Assembly (NCBI GenBank): GCA_022559845.1
Contig: CM040117.1
Location: 15,338,856-15,402,855, forward strand
Direction: 5' to 3'
DNA length: 64,000 bases
Origin: Amorphophallus konjac
Taxonomy: Eukaryota > Streptophyta > Magnoliopsida > Alismatales > Araceae
Below are positions 47,181-60,136 of the stretch, piece after piece (the stretch's first letter is position 1; each line of letters opens with the position of its first letter). A program made the position numbers and the translations under genes. Under the pieces are notes generated by a model. It worked only from the letters and a program-made list of their open reading frames with translations, was not told where the DNA came from and did not search any database.

Positions 47181-47894
47181 TTAATTAAGATTTGGCCTGA
47201 GAGACATCCATCTTTGAGCAGATCTAAGGAAGATGTAGAAAAATAGCCTCAATAATAAGAAAGCCCTTTGATCTCAGAATCTTCCCTTCAAATCCCCTCC
47301 AATCTCTGCAGCAACATAGCCTAGGCCACCAAGGATGATTTGAGGGTCGATTAGTGTCCTATTTATAGTTAAAACTTATCTAAATTTGTCAAGATTCCTT
47401 ACCTAATTTTATCAAACCCATTAACTCCAAATTAGAAGAAAATTCCAACTTCTCCTCTTAATCTAGCCTTAATTTGGTGTGAAACCAATGTAAAAACGGC
47501 TGATCTAAGGTGGCTGGTAGGTAATGGTTGATTCTTGAGTCAATCTTCTAGAAATGGAGTTATTTTAATCCCATTAATGCCATATTAAACACATGTTATG
47601 AATTTAGGGTTAATTTAACCTTTATTGAATCCTTTAACCATTAATTCAGCCCATTATAGATTATCCAATGGGCCAATTATAATCCTAATCTATTATATGG
47701 ACTTTTATTGGGCTTACTATGATTTTTCTAAGGGTTAGAGTATTTAATTTCTATTTACCTTAAGTAAATTCAAGTAAATACATTTATCTAGTTTATTTCA
47801 TATAGTAAAATATAATTTAGTTATTTCATGAAGATTTTAATTATATAATTCATTAAAAAAATTATTTGTCATTTTAATTTATCGGGTTTCTACA

Positions 47895-47911
47895 TCCTCC
47901 CACACTTAAAA
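47895..47911 (-). other. Polypurine tract of gypsy B (copy 1)
   Basis: Minus strand AAGTGTGGGAGGA next to the LTR start. A second copy lies at 50587-50603, next to the 80-bp LTR fragment. Confidence 0.75.
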
Positions 47912-47978
47912 GAATTTGGTCCTCCAAATTCACATTATATAACTAAAATTTAAAAGTTTGAATAGAGAAGTCGAATTT

Positions 47979-50506
47979 CTAACCTGAGATTAAGTCCGGA
48001 TACTTCTTCTTGATGGACTCTTCCAATTCCCAGGTGGCTTCCTCGAATCCACGCTTGCTCAATTGCACTTTTACCATCGGAATGGCCCGATTCCTCAGTT
48101 GGTGTAATTTTCGATCCAGTATCTTGATCGGTCTTTCTTCATATGATAAGTCCTTTTGTAGCTTCAAATCTTCAAATTGTATCACATGCGAAGGATCGCA
48201 CACGTACTTCCTCAGCATTGATACATGGAAGACATCATGTACACTGGCCAGTTGAGGAGGCAAAGCCAGCTTGTACGCCACCTCATCGATTCTCTTCAGA
48301 ATCTCGAAAGGGCCGATAAATCTTGGACTCAACTTTCCTTTGATGTCGAATCTTTTAATTCCACGAGTGGGTGAGATCTTTAAGAAGACGTGCTCCCCCA
48401 CTTGGAACTCGAGGTCTCTCCTCCGATTGTCGGCATAACTCTTTTACCGTGATTGAGCTACCTTCAATCTTTCTTAAATCAACTGGATTTTGTCAATTGT
48501 ATCTTGGACAATATCGGGACCAAGCAATCCCTTCTCTCCAACCTCGCTCCAGCATAGAGGCGATCTACACATTCGGCCATAAAGAGCTTCGAATGGTGCC
48601 ATTTGTATACTTGACAGATAGCTATTGTTATAAGCGAACTCAGTCAATGGTAAATGTTCATGCCAACTTCCGCCGAAGTCTATCATGCATGCTCTCAACA
48701 TATCTTCAATAATCTGATTCGTCCTCTCGGTTTGTCCATCAGTCTGAGGGTAAGAAGCAGTGCTAAATCTTAGCCTAGTACCCATAGATGATTGCAAACC
48801 TTTCCAGAAGTGAGAGGTGAATCTCGGATCTCGATCCGAAATAATAGAACTTGGAATACCATGCAGCCTTACGATCTCTTTGATATATAAGGCGGCTAGA
48901 ACATCCACAGTCCATTTAGTCTTGATAGGTAAAAAGTGAGCGGACTTGGTTAACCGGTCTATAATTGCCCATATATCATCAAAATCACTCCAGGTCTTCG
49001 GCAATCCAACTATGAAGTCCATACCGATACTATCTCATTTTCATTCTGGTATTTCAAGAGGCTTGAGTTTACCAGCCGGTTTGAGGTGCTCGGCTTTAAC
49101 TTGTTGACATACCAAGCATCGACTTACGAACTTGACTATCTATCTTTTCATGTTAGGCCACCAGAAAGTTCTCTTGAGATCTTGGTACATTTTTGTAACA
49201 CCGGGATGAATAGTGTACCTTGACCGATGTGTTTCCTCCAAGATTTTACCCTTGATGGTAGAACAATCGGGTATGCAAGTTCTTCCTTTGAATAATAACC
49301 TTCCATCATCAGCCAGGAGGAAATCCGGTCGTTGATCCAATTTCTCTTTAATTTCAACGATCATCGGATCATCATCTTGCCGTTCCTTGATTTTCGAGAG
49401 TAACTCAGGTTGGAGTCGAATATTTGCAATAAACACTCTGTCTTTCTTCTCTTCCATATTGAGGTTTAAATTTACCATTTCTTCAAGTAGATGCCATTCT
49501 TTAACCATCAAACTTGATAATAAGGCCATTGGCTTCCGGCTAAGAGTATCAGCTACAGCATTGCCTTTCCCAGGGTGGTATTGTATAGAGAAATCGAAAT
49601 CCTTTAAGTATTCCAACCACCGTCTTTGTCTCATGTTGAGCTCCTTTTGAGAGAATAAATATTTGAGACTCTTGTGACCGGAATACACAATAAAGGCTTC
49701 ACCATAGAGATAATGTCGCCAGATCTTCAAAGCAAAGACCACAGCTGCCAGCTCTAGGTCATGCACGGGATAATTTTCCTCGTGTTTCTTTAATTGCTTT
49801 GAAGAATTGGCTATAACCTTACTATGTTGCATTAATACGCAACCTAGGCCAATTCCAGATTCATTAGCATACACTTTGAATCATCCTCCTTCCGTAGGTA
49901 ATGTGAGAATAGGGGCAATCGTGAGACAATCCTTTAAAGTTTGAAAGCTCTTCTCGCATTCCCCGGACCATATAAAAGGATTCTCCTTTCTTGTCAATCT
50001 TGTCAAAGATACCACAATCTTGGAGAAGTCCTTGATAAATCTTCGATAATATCCAGCCAATCCCAAGAAGCTTCGGATTTCCGTCACACTAGTAGGTCTT
50101 TCCCAGTTCTTTACGGCCTCGACATTTGAAGGATCGACAGTGATACCGTTCCGGGAAATTATGTGACCGAGAAAAGAAACTTCCTCCAACCAGAAATCAC
50201 ACTTGCTTAATTTGGCATAAAGCTTGTGATCTCTTAATAATTGAAGGGTCTTCTTGAGATGTTCTTCATGTTCTTCCTTTGACTTGGAGTAGATCAAAAT
50301 GTCGTCAATAAAAACAACCACAAATTGATCGAGGTATGGCCTGAATACGCTGTTCATTAATTGCATAAATGTCGCAGGCGTGTTTGTTAGGCCAAAAGGC
50401 ATAACGGTGAACTCGTAATGCCCATACCTACTCCGAAATGTAGTCTTGTGAATATCCCCTTCCTTGATCTTTAATTGATGATAACCAGATCGAAGATTGA
50501 TCTTTG
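47979..50506 (-). pseudogene. gypsy B pol, duplicated copy: RT (partial), RNase H, integrase, chromodomain
   Basis: 5'-truncated extra pol copy. It starts inside the RT fingers, keeps the RT motif FIDD intact, then RNase H, integrase (SDRDPRF, QTERTNQI) and the chromodomain-like end (ATWELEESIKKKYPDL). In-frame stops are shared with the other copy: near 49880, near 49140, a pair of Trp-to-stop changes near 49028, near 48474 and near 48444. No gag or start is attached to this copy. Confidence 0.9.
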
Positions 50507-53198
50507 ATTTAGTTATTTCATGAAGATTTTAATTATATAATTCATTAAAAAAATTATTTGTCATTTTAATTTATCGGGTTTCTACATCCTCCCACACTTA
50601 AAAGAATTTGGTCCTCCAAATTCACATTATATAACTAAAATTTAAAAGTTTGAATAGAGAAGTCGAATTTCTAACCTGAGATTAAGTCCGGATACTTCTT
50701 CTTGATGGACTCTTCCAATTCCCAGGTGACTTCCTCGAATCCACGCTTGCTCAATTGCACTTTTACCATCGGAATGGCCCGATTCCTCAGTTGGTGTAAT
50801 TTTCGATCCAGTATCTTGATCGGTCTTTCTTCATATGATAAGTCCTTTTGTAGCTTCAAATCTTCAAATTGTATCACATGCGAAGGATCGCACACGTACT
50901 TCCTCAGCATTGATACATGGAAGACATCATGTACACTGGCCAGTTGAGGAGGCAAAGCCAGCTTGTACGCCACCTCATCGATTCTCTCCAGAATCTCGAA
51001 AGGGCCGATAAATCTTGGACTCAACTTTCCTTTGATGTCGAATCTTTTAATTCCACGAGTGGGTGAGATCCTTAAGAAGACGTGCTCCCCCACTTGGAAC
51101 TCGAGGTCTCTCCTCCGATTGTCGGCATAACTTTTTTACCGTGATTGAGCTACCTTCAATCTTTCTTAAATCAACTGGATTTTGTCAATTGTATCTTGGA
51201 CAATATCGGGACCAAGCAATCCCTTCTCTCCAACCTCGCTCCAGCATAGAGGCGATCTACACATTCGGCCATAAAGAGCTTCGAATGGTGCCATTTGTAT
51301 ACTTGACAGATAGCTATTGTTATAAGCGAACTCAGTCGATGGTAAATGTTCATGCCAACTTCCGCCGAAGTCTATCATGCATGCTCTCAACATATCTTCA
51401 ATAATCTGATTCGTCCTCTCGGTTTGTCCATCAGTCTGAGGGTAAGAAGCAGTGCTAAATCTTAGCCTAGTACCCATAGATGATTGCAAACCTTTCCAGA
51501 AGTGAGAGGTGAATCTCGGATCTCGATCCGAAATAATAGAACTTGGAATACCATGCAGCCTTACGATCTCTTTGATATATAAGGCGGCTAGAACATCCAC
51601 AGTCCATTTAGTCTTGATAGGTAAAAAGTGAGCGGACTTGGTTAACCGGTCTATAATTACCCATATATCATCAAAATCACTCCAGGTCTTCGGCAATCCA
51701 ACTATGAAGTCCATACCGATACTATCTCATTTTCATTCTGGTATTTCAAGAGGCTTGAGTTTACCAGCCGGTTTGAGGTGCTCGGCTTTAACTTGTTGAC
51801 ATACCAAGCATCGACTTACGAACTTGGCTATCTATCTTTTCATGTTAGGCCACCAGAAAGTTCTCTTGAGATCTTGGTACATTTTTGTAGCACCGGGATG
51901 AATAGTGTACCTTGATCGATGTGTTTCCTCCAAGATTTTACCCTTGATGGTAGAACAATCGGGTATGCAAGTTCTTCCTTTGAATAATAACCTTCCATCA
52001 TCAGCTAGGAGGAAATCCGGTCGTTGATCCAATTTCTCTTTAATTTCAACGATCATCGGATCATCATCTTGCCGTTCCTTGATTTTCGAGAGTAACTCAG
52101 GTTGGAGTCGAATATTTGCAATAAACACTCTGTCTTTCTTCTCTTCCATATTGAGGTTTAAATTTACCATTTCTTCAAGTAGATGCCATTCTTTAACCAT
52201 CAAACTTGATAATAAGGCCATTGGCTTCCGGCTAAGAGTATCAGCTACAGCATTGCCTTTCCCAGGGTGGTATTGTATAGAGAAATCGAAATCCTTTAAG
52301 TATTCCAACCACCGTCTTTGTCTCATGTTGAGCTCCTTTTGAGAGAATAAATATTTGAGACTCTTGTGACCGGAATACACAATAAAGGCTTCACCATAGA
52401 GATAATGTCGCCAGATCTTCAAAGCAAAGACCACAGCTGCCAGCTCTAGGTCATGCACGGGATAATTTTTCTCGTGTTTCTTTAATTGCTTTGAAGAATT
52501 GGCTATAACCTTACTATGTTGCATTAATACGCAACCTAGGCCAATTCCAGATTCATTAGCATACACTTCGAATCATCCTCCTTCCGTAGGTAATGTGAGA
52601 ATAGGGGCAATCGTGAGACAATCCTTTAAAGTTTGAAAGCTCTTCTCGCATTCCCCGGACCATATAAAAGGATTCTCCTTTCTTGTCAATCTTGTCAAAG
52701 ATACCACAATCTTGGAGAAGTCCTTGATAAATCTTCGATAATATCCAGCCAATCCCAAGAAGCTTCGGATTTCCGTCACACTAGTAGGTCTTTCCCAGTT
52801 CTTTACGGCCTCGACATTTGAAGGATCGACAGCGATACCATTCCGGGAAATTATGTGACCGAGAAAAGAAACTTCCTCCAACCAGAAATCACACTTGCTT
52901 AATTTGGCATAAAGCTTGTGATCTCTTAATAATTGAAGGGTCTTCTTGAGATGTTCTTCATGTTCTTCCTTTGACTTGGAGTAGATCAAAATGTCGTCAA
53001 TAAAGACAACCACAAATTGATCGAGGTATGGCCTGAATACGCTGTTCATTAATTGCATAAATGTCGCAGGCGTGTTTATTAGGCCAAAAGGCATAACGGT
53101 GAACTCGTAATGCCCATACCTACTCCGAAATGTAGTCTTGTGAATATCCCCTTCCTTGATCTTTAATTGATGATAACCAGATCGAAGATTGATCTTTG
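50507..53198 (-). repeat. Tandem duplication copy 2 (2692 bp) in gypsy B
   Basis: Second copy of the unit, joined on its right to the original RT and gag. It contains an 80-bp LTR edge fragment (50507-50586) stranded inside the element. Confidence 0.92.
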
Positions 53199-55096
53199 AG
53201 AAATATCGAGCTCCAGAAATCTGGTCGAATAATTCATCAATCCTCGGCAATGGATATTTATTCTTGATGGTGAGTTGATTCAATTGTCGATAATCAACAC
53301 ATAGTCTCATCGAATCATCCTTCTTTTTAACAAAGAGGACCGGGGCTCCCCAAGGTGAAGTACTTGGTCGGATAAACCCCTTTTTCCAATAACTCCAATA
53401 GTTGTTCCTTTAACTCCTTCATTTCAACGGCAGACATCCGATATGGAGCTTTAGAAACTGGTGCAGCTCCCGGAATTAAATCAATAGAGAAGACAACTTT
53501 TCTCTCTGGAGGAATACCAGACAACTCGTCCGGAAATATATCAGAATAATCTCGAACGATAGGAATGTCCTTTAGAATGGGTTCCGTGTGCTCGGTCATA
53601 GTGATAGAAACTAAGAAACCGGCGCAACCCTTCCTTAATAATTTCTCGGATTTGAGGGCCGAAATGAGAGATATGTGTCTAGAATGCCTGATACCAGAAA
53701 ATAAGAGGTTGGGATAACCCATTAAAGTTACCGTACCCAACTTGCAGTTGACACTAGCACCATGTGCAGATAGCCAATCGGCACCCAATATAACATCATA
53801 TCCGTCCATCTCCATGCATACCAAATCAGCGGGTAAGTTATAACCGCTAATTAGAACTTCACTAGTAGGATAGAAATGTTTAATCTCCGTTCCCGTTCCA
53901 ATAGGGGTAGTAATAGTGAGTGTAGAATTTAATGGAACAGGCTTCATAGGTAAAAGACCAGCAAATCTTCTAGATATAAATGAATGCGTAGCTCCGGTGT
54001 CAAATAAGACAGAGGCATGCCTTGAGTACACAGAAAGAGTACCTTCCATGACGTCTCCTTCCTCGGTAGGTTCCGCATCCATAAGAGCTTGAAGTCTTCC
54101 TTGCTTTTTGACAATATGTGAAAGCTTCTCCGGTGGAGCTTGCTCATTGAGAAGAGGACAATTCGGGATCCTATGCTTCCGACTCCCGCATCGAAGACAT
54201 GCCCCGAGCTTTCTCCAACATTCCTCGGCTTTGTGTCTGGGTTTCTCGCAGAATTTGCACAATTCCTTTGATGACGTAGAGAAAGGAACAATTTGCTTAT
54301 CAAAGGTTCTTGGCTCCTTGTCCCCTTGAAAGTTACGTCCACCCTTGTTGAAATTTCACCCATCCTTGTTGAAGTTACGCCCATCATTGGGCCTTTTCTT
54401 CCCGAAGGAAGGTTTGAAACTTCCGGACCCAGTAACTTGCTCTCTCTTGGCTTCCCTTCCTCGGATGCGATCCGATAACTCCGTTGCATCTTCTAGGAGT
54501 TGTGCTCTCCGTACCGCATCAGAATAAATTTGGATATCCATCAGGGCGAGTTGAGTAATATATTGAGGCCTTAAGCCATTTAAGAACCTCTTTGCCTTCA
54601 TTTTGTCGGTACCCACGAGATGTGGAGCGTACCGAGATAATCTTGAGAATTGAGTTTCATACTCGGCTACCGATAAACCGCTTTGCTTCAAAGCGGCAAA
54701 TTCGGTGGCCTTCCTTTCTTGCACTCAGTCGGAAAAATATTTACTATTGAAGTGTTCCACGAACTCTTCCCATAGAATTTGGTCGTGTGGTAAAGTAGCT
54801 TCGACCGATTCCCACCAGGCACGGGCATCTCTTTCCAGTTGGAAAGTAGCGAGTATGACCTTTTAATCTTCAGCACATTGCATAACTCGGAATATCCTCT
54901 CGATCTCCTTAATCCAGTGTTTGGCTTCATCCGGATCCGTAGATCCAACGAACTTGGGAGGGTTCATGCTTCAAAAATTCCTATACAAATCACCAGCTCC
55001 TCGGTTTGCTCCTCCCTGAGCAACCTATTGGAGGACTTGGGTTAAGCTTTGAACGGTGCGCTGCATCTCGCGCCATTGAGCTCTCTCGGCGGCCAT
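50671..55096 (-). pseudogene. gypsy B gag-pol polyprotein, broken
   Basis: Gag begins MAAERAQWREMQ as in element A. Two CCHC knuckles (CKFCEKPRHKAEEC, CLRCGSRKHRIPNC), protease (FDTGATHSFIS, YDVILGADWL), RT with FIDD kept, RNase H, integrase, chromodomain-like end. Gag carries about four or five stops, including those near 55027, 54970, 54866, 54725 and 54356. A one-base insertion in a T run at 53381-53385 shifts frame at the start of RT. Pol has further stops shared with the duplicate copy. Inactive. One or two stop positions are read by eye and approximate. Confidence 0.9.
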
Positions 55097-55300
55097 TTGC
55101 GAGAATTAGCCTGAAACCATAATTCCAAGGTTTATTATTTTTATTTTGGTATTTATTTCCTGATAATTCTCTTTTTAAAAAAAAACTTAACTCGTGTTTC
55201 TACCCAATCTTACCGGGAAGGTTTTAAGACTTATCCAATTTCTAGATATTAATCTAAAACCTAACCTAAGTTTAAGAATCCTAAGTTTTATGTAACCTAG
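55097..55300 (-). other. Untranslated leader of gypsy B
   Basis: AT-rich spacer between primer site and gag. Nothing further seen. Confidence 0.6.
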
Positions 55301-55312
55301 GCTCTGATACCA
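55301..55312 (-). other. tRNA-iMet primer binding site of gypsy B
   Basis: Minus strand TGGTATCAGAGC, seven bases inside the 5' LTR. Confidence 0.9.
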
Positions 55313-55319
55313 TAAAGAT

Positions 55320-58300
55320 TGTCACGCCCCGACGCGGAATATCGAGGGCGCGAGCGAGTCATAATCAAGCGTGTCGATCAAAGCATGTACAAATTTAATT
55401 CTAAGATAAAGATTGATGAGAAAATGATACTTTATTCCATCGAAATAGAGGTTTACATTGTTAATTCATAAGCCATAAAGGCAAATTACAAACTTCCAAA
55501 CCCAAAGTACATGATTCTTGTAAAACACTAATGATCTACATAAATCCTAGGGAAAAGAAAATCACTCTTTCACTCTTGTCCATTCCCTTGTTCAATGTCA
55601 TTTCCTGCAACAATTTAATCAAAACGTAGGGTGAGCAAAAAGCTCAGTAGGATTTTATATCTCTAAAAATCAGACAATCTTTAAGTGTTTAACAATTTAA
55701 GTAATCTTTCCAAGTTGCATCGAAAAGTGTATAACATGAGTGGAATTTCCAAGTAATTGAGATACCAAGATATCAAGAGAATTTTTCAAGTAATAACTTT
55801 GAACAAGTAAAGAATTTCATGTAATTGGCCATTTCACGCAAGTCAAGTAATTCATGTAAGTTTCAAGTAATCATGTAAACAAGTAACAAGTACGAATAGT
55901 GGAATGCCGTAAAAATCTAACAAGTCATGCAGTTCGGTGCAATGCCACACCGTGGTCAATCAACTCCCATGGACACAAGTACTTTCGGGCGCTTCTCCCA
56001 GGACCAGACCGGGCCCCATTAATGTCAAGCATTGGGTCGGTGGATCATAAGATCCCAAGTACGTTTAGACATCCACTTAACACTATGGCCAATGAATTTT
56101 AAGAATAAGCTCATTTGTAAAAAGTACATATCTGGCAAAAATCTCAAAAGTTGCAAGAGAAGTGAATAATAATTTTAAGGCATCATGTTTAACGACATTA
56201 AGTCGTAGAATTCAAGAACGAACGGTAACTAGGAAGAAAATTCAAGTAAATAGAACTAATAGAATTGTTTTAATTCTATTATTTAATCTTGTGTTCAATT
56301 GATTTAACAAGTGTTTAGGCATATTTTCAGGAAGTTTTTTTATATCCCGAAGATATTTTAGTTTAGCCAAAACGCGGATTTTATAGTCAATCGGAATTCT
56401 GTTATGAACGTGGTGTAGGTAAGCACCATGTTCACGAAATCATTTGAGAATTCATTCTTAATTATGTTAAAATTCAGAAATATTAAGTTTTAGATAAGAT
56501 GTATATACTTTTGAATTAAAATCGTGATTTCACATATTATTGATATTTTTAATGATAATAAGATAGGATAAATGATAATAAGATAGAATAATAGATTTAT
56601 CATGCAGAAAATAATTTAACATGCTAAAAATTAATTTTTATACACCAATTTGCTGATAACATGATAAAATAGATTTTTACATGATGTAGGTAATTTTCAT
56701 ATATTTATTTACTGATATTATGATAAATATAGATTTTCATGATTAAGAAAATAGATTTATTATGCTAAAAATAGTTTCATCATGCTAAAAATAATTCTAA
56801 CATGTTAAAGTAATTTTAACATGCTAGAAATAATTTTATCATACTGAGAGTAATTTTTCATGCTGAAAATTAATATTTAACATGCTAAAATTAATACTCA
56901 ACATGCTAAAATTAATACTTAACATAACATGCTAAAATAATTCTCATACATTAACTTACTGATGAGATGATAAAAAGAAGTTTACCATGCTGATTACAGA
57001 AATTCTCTGATAACAAATAAATTTTATCATGTTGAAATAATTTTTTTACATTTATTTACTAATTATTTGATGGGAAAATAGATTTATCATGTTGAAAAAT
57101 AGTTTTTAAATAGCTTTAATATGCTGACAATAGTTATAACATGCTAAAAATAATTCTACCATGATGGAAATAATTTTATCATGCTGGAAGTAATTTTAAT
57201 ATGCTGAAAATAATTTTCATGCATTAATTTACTAATTATTTAATAGGAAATTAGGTTTATCATGCAAAAAAATAGTTTTAAATGGATTTAACATGCTGAA
57301 AAATAGTTTTCATATCTAAGTATGGATAAAATAATTTTATCATGCTGGAAGTAATTTTAACATGCTGAAAGTAATTTTTATGCATCAATTTTTTAATTAT
57401 TTAATAGGAAATTAGGTTTACCATGAAAAAAAAATAGTTTTAAATGGATTTAACATGATAAAAAATAGTTTTCATATCTCAATATGGATAAAATAATTTT
57501 ATCATGCTGGAAGTAATTTTTAACATGCTGGAATTATTTTTCATGTATTAGTTTACTAATAATATGGTAAAAATAGATTTTTATATGCTAAAAATAATTT
57601 GTTTTCTACAAAAATAATTTTTAACTTGCTGTAAAAATTCAAACATGCTAATATTACTTGTATTTATTTTTGGTGACTGAATGCTTACAATTAATGTGGA
57701 TTTCAAATGCTATAATTCCTATTGTATAGTGACTAAACTTTAGTCCCACATTGGAAGTTAGAAAAACTTCTTTGGCTTTATATGTTGGAGAGTTCACCCT
57801 TGGGTCAGGACCCAAGGGGCATAAGATGTTGTGCCGTGCCGAGGTGAGGTTGGTTGATTTTTTTTTTAAAGAACGCGACGTGGCAGGGTCTCGCGTTCTC
57901 AAGAACGCGCTACAGGCAATTGGCGCGTATGAAACGAAAAAAATGGGGGATACCCCTTCGCTAAAATGAAAAAAATGGGGGATACCCCTTCACTAAAACG
58001 ACCATAACTCATTCATTTCTTAATAAAATTTATCGAAACATGTATCAATGGAAATAGCATAGAAAAATGAACAAGGTGACATACTTTAATTAAGATTTGA
58101 CCTGAGAGACACCTACCTTTGAGAAGATCTCCAAGGATGATTTGAGGGTCGATTAGGGTCCTATTTATAGTCAAAACTTGTCCAAATTTGTCAAGATTCC
58201 TTACCTAATTTTATCAAACCCATTAACTCCGAATTAGAAGAAAATTCTAACTTATCCTCTTAATCTAGCCTTAATTTGGTGTGAAACCAATGTAAAAATG

Positions 58301-58698
58301 GCTGGTCTAAGGTGGCTGGTAGGTAAGGATTGATTCTTGAGTCAATCTTCTAGAAATGGAGTTATTTTAATCCCTTAAATGCCATATTAAACACATGTTA
58401 TGAATTTAAGGTTAATTTAACCTTTATTGAATCATTTAACCATTAATTCAGCTCATTATGGATTATCCAATGGGCCAATTGTAATCCTAATCTATTATAT
58501 GGACTTTTATTGGGCTTACTATGATTTTTCTAAGGGTTGGAGTATTTAATTTCTATTTATCTTAAGTAAATACAAGTAAATACATTTATCTAGTTTATTT
58601 CATATAGTAAAATGTAATTTAATTATTTTGTGAAGATTTTAATTATATAATTCATTGAAAAAAAATTATTTGACATTTTAATTTATCAGGTTTCTACA
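55320..58698 (-). repeat. 5' LTR of gypsy B (3379 bp)
   Basis: Aligns with the 3' LTR but lacks about 500 bp around the internal duplication. TATA box at 58162-58169 (minus). Carries its own copy of the AT-rich CATGCT repeat. Confidence 0.92.
56590..57660. repeat. AT-rich degenerate repeat with CATGCT motif (5' LTR of B)
   Basis: Counterpart of the repeat at 45290-46320, with small insertions and deletions relative to it. Confidence 0.75.
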
Positions 58699-58703
58699 GT
58701 TAG

Positions 58704-58778
58704 GATCCCTTTGTTTGCTTTAATGAAACATGAATTATAATTTGGTATCAATGTGTTTGATCAGTAACTTTAGATTTG
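58704..58778 (+). other. Region before the Harbinger transposase
   Basis: TTAGGATCCCTTTGTTTG at 58700-58717 resembles a PIF/Tourist-type terminal repeat next to a TTA target, but I found no matching inverted copy. A splice-acceptor-like AACTTTAG lies just before the transposase ATG. Confidence 0.3.
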
Positions 58779-60136
58779 ATGGGCAATACATGCTCTCATT
58801 ATTCCTCCTTTTATTCACCATCTTGTGTATGTATAAATTGTGATGTAGCATTAAATCAACTACTCATGGAGTTTATTGAGGAAGAAGAGGAAATGTACAA
58901 TGACATCGAGGAGGCTATACTCGACCAAATAGAAGCAGATGAAGCCCCTGTCATTCCTAGGCGCCAGATGCACTCATCTATTTATGGTGGCCATGTATGG
59001 ATTCACGAAATTTTGAGTGGCCATGAACCAAGGTGCTATAATGTATTTCATCTTCATCCGACAATGTTCATACGATTGAGGGACATGTTGGTAAGCAGAG
59101 GTTTACTGAAGGACTCACGATACATGCCTGCAAATGAACAACTAGCGATGTTCTTATATGCTGTTGGCCATAGAGTCTCCATAGGAGCTCTCTGTGAACA
59201 TTTTCAGCACTCTTCTCAGACCATTAGTTCATATGTGAATCGTGTTGTCAATGCACTGGCTTTTGTAAAGTCAGATTTCATCCAACTACCTACACAAGTA
59301 AATGAATGTCACCCTTTCATTCGTGGGAAGGAAAGGTTCTACCCCTTCTTCAAGGTAGGCATAGCCTAACAAACCCCATCGTTGGAAAATTTACAATTAG
59401 CATAGATTTAAATTTAATTTGGGTGTGGATACCTTACTTGTAGGATGCACTTGGAGCAATCGATGGGACCCTTGTCCCGGCAACTGTGCGTGTGGAAGAC
59501 CAAGGCCGCTTTCGCAATCGCAAACAATGTATATCTCAGAATGTAATGACTGTAGTGTCATTTGACATGCTATTTCAATATGTTTGTGTAGGTTGGGAGG
59601 GTTCGGCTGCAGACATGAGGGTGTTGAAGTGGACGCTAGATGAAGGAGACTTTAGTGTACCAAGTGGGAAGTACTACCTAGTGAATGCTGGATATGCTAA
59701 CACAAGCTCCTTCTTAGCGCCATATCGAGGGCAAAGGTACCACCTTGCAACCTTCCGTGGTCGAGCACATATGCCATACTCCAATAAGAAGGAGAAATTC
59801 AATCATCGCCATGCTCAGCTAAGCAATGTGGTTGAACGTTCATTTGGTTTCTTGAAGATGAGATTTCAAATCCTACGAGAGGGAAACAATTATCCATGGC
59901 CTACACAACGGAAGATAGTCCTTGCCTGTTGTGTGGTTCAAAATTTCATTCGACGTGAGTAGGGGTTTGATTGGTATTTTAATCGGGTTGGGGAGGATGA
60001 TGTAGGGGCTGGTGATGCTGGAGATGATGATGTTCCCAACAACGTTCATGTCAACAACTTGGACGTGGCAGCAGGGGAAGAGTTGAGGAACTATATAGCT
60101 GATGACATCTGGGGGCGCATTGATGGGCACATTTAG
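58779..60136 (+). pseudogene. PIF/Harbinger transposase (DDE_Tnp_4), one intron, damaged
   Basis: Cuts and moves PIF/Harbinger elements. Exon 1 58779-59354 (192 residues) has an acidic N-terminal region and the helix-turn-helix-like part (FLYAVGHRVSIGALCEHFQHS, QTISSYVNRVV). Donor AAG/GTAGGC, acceptor TTGTAG/GATGCA, exon 2 59444-60136; total 422 residues, normal for the family. Catalytic positions: Asp199 (GAIDGT), then Asn273 where the family has Asp (LVNAGYANT), and Glu323 (VVERSFGFLK). The Asn codon AAT is one G-to-A step from GAT. TAG at 59960-59962 (residue 365) also cuts the last 58 residues. The start is the first ATG after the acceptor-like site. Inactive. Confidence 0.88.

Larger units (their letters stand above)
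44009..47894 (-). repeat. 3' LTR of gypsy B (3886 bp)
   Basis: Minus strand starts TGTAGAAACC and ends GGGACGTGACA. TATA box at 47360-47367 (minus). It is about 500 bp longer than the 5' LTR, mainly because of an internal duplication at 46500-47180. Confidence 0.92.
47815..50506 (-). repeat. Tandem duplication copy 1 (2692 bp) in gypsy B
   Basis: Identical in layout to 50507-53198 at a constant offset of 2692 bp. It covers the first 80 bp of the LTR (minus sense), the polypurine tract, integrase, RNase H and most of RT. I count about 16 differences between copies, 0.6 percent. The novel join at 50506/50507 puts RT sequence (GATCTTTGA) against LTR sequence (TTTAGTTATTTC) with one shared base. 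Confidence 0.92.
44009..58698 (-). mobile_element. Ty3/gypsy chromovirus B (Tekay/Del type) with internal tandem duplication
   Basis: Starts TGTCACG, ends GTTTCTACA, flanked by GTTAG at 44004-44008 and 58699-58703. Read on the minus strand: 5' LTR on the right, primer site, gag-pol, then a second copy of RT to LTR edge, and 3' LTR on the left. It is a relative of element A (same gag N-terminus and similar LTR ends). Over about 350 bp the LTRs differ at about 15 positions, near 4 percent. Confidence 0.93.

Noticed and set aside
47815..53198. Two separate gypsy elements in tandem
   Set aside because: The right copy has only 80 bp of LTR at the join, there is no target duplication there, and the pol stops are shared. 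One element with an internal duplication fits better.
53944..54489. 181-codon minus-strand frame
   Set aside because: Overlaps the gag-protease region of B in another frame; the real frame carries the CCHC and protease motifs.
58700..58717. Definite left TIR of the Harbinger element
   Set aside because: TTAGGATCCCTTTGTTTG resembles a PIF TIR but no inverted partner was found, and ORF1 lies on the other side of it.
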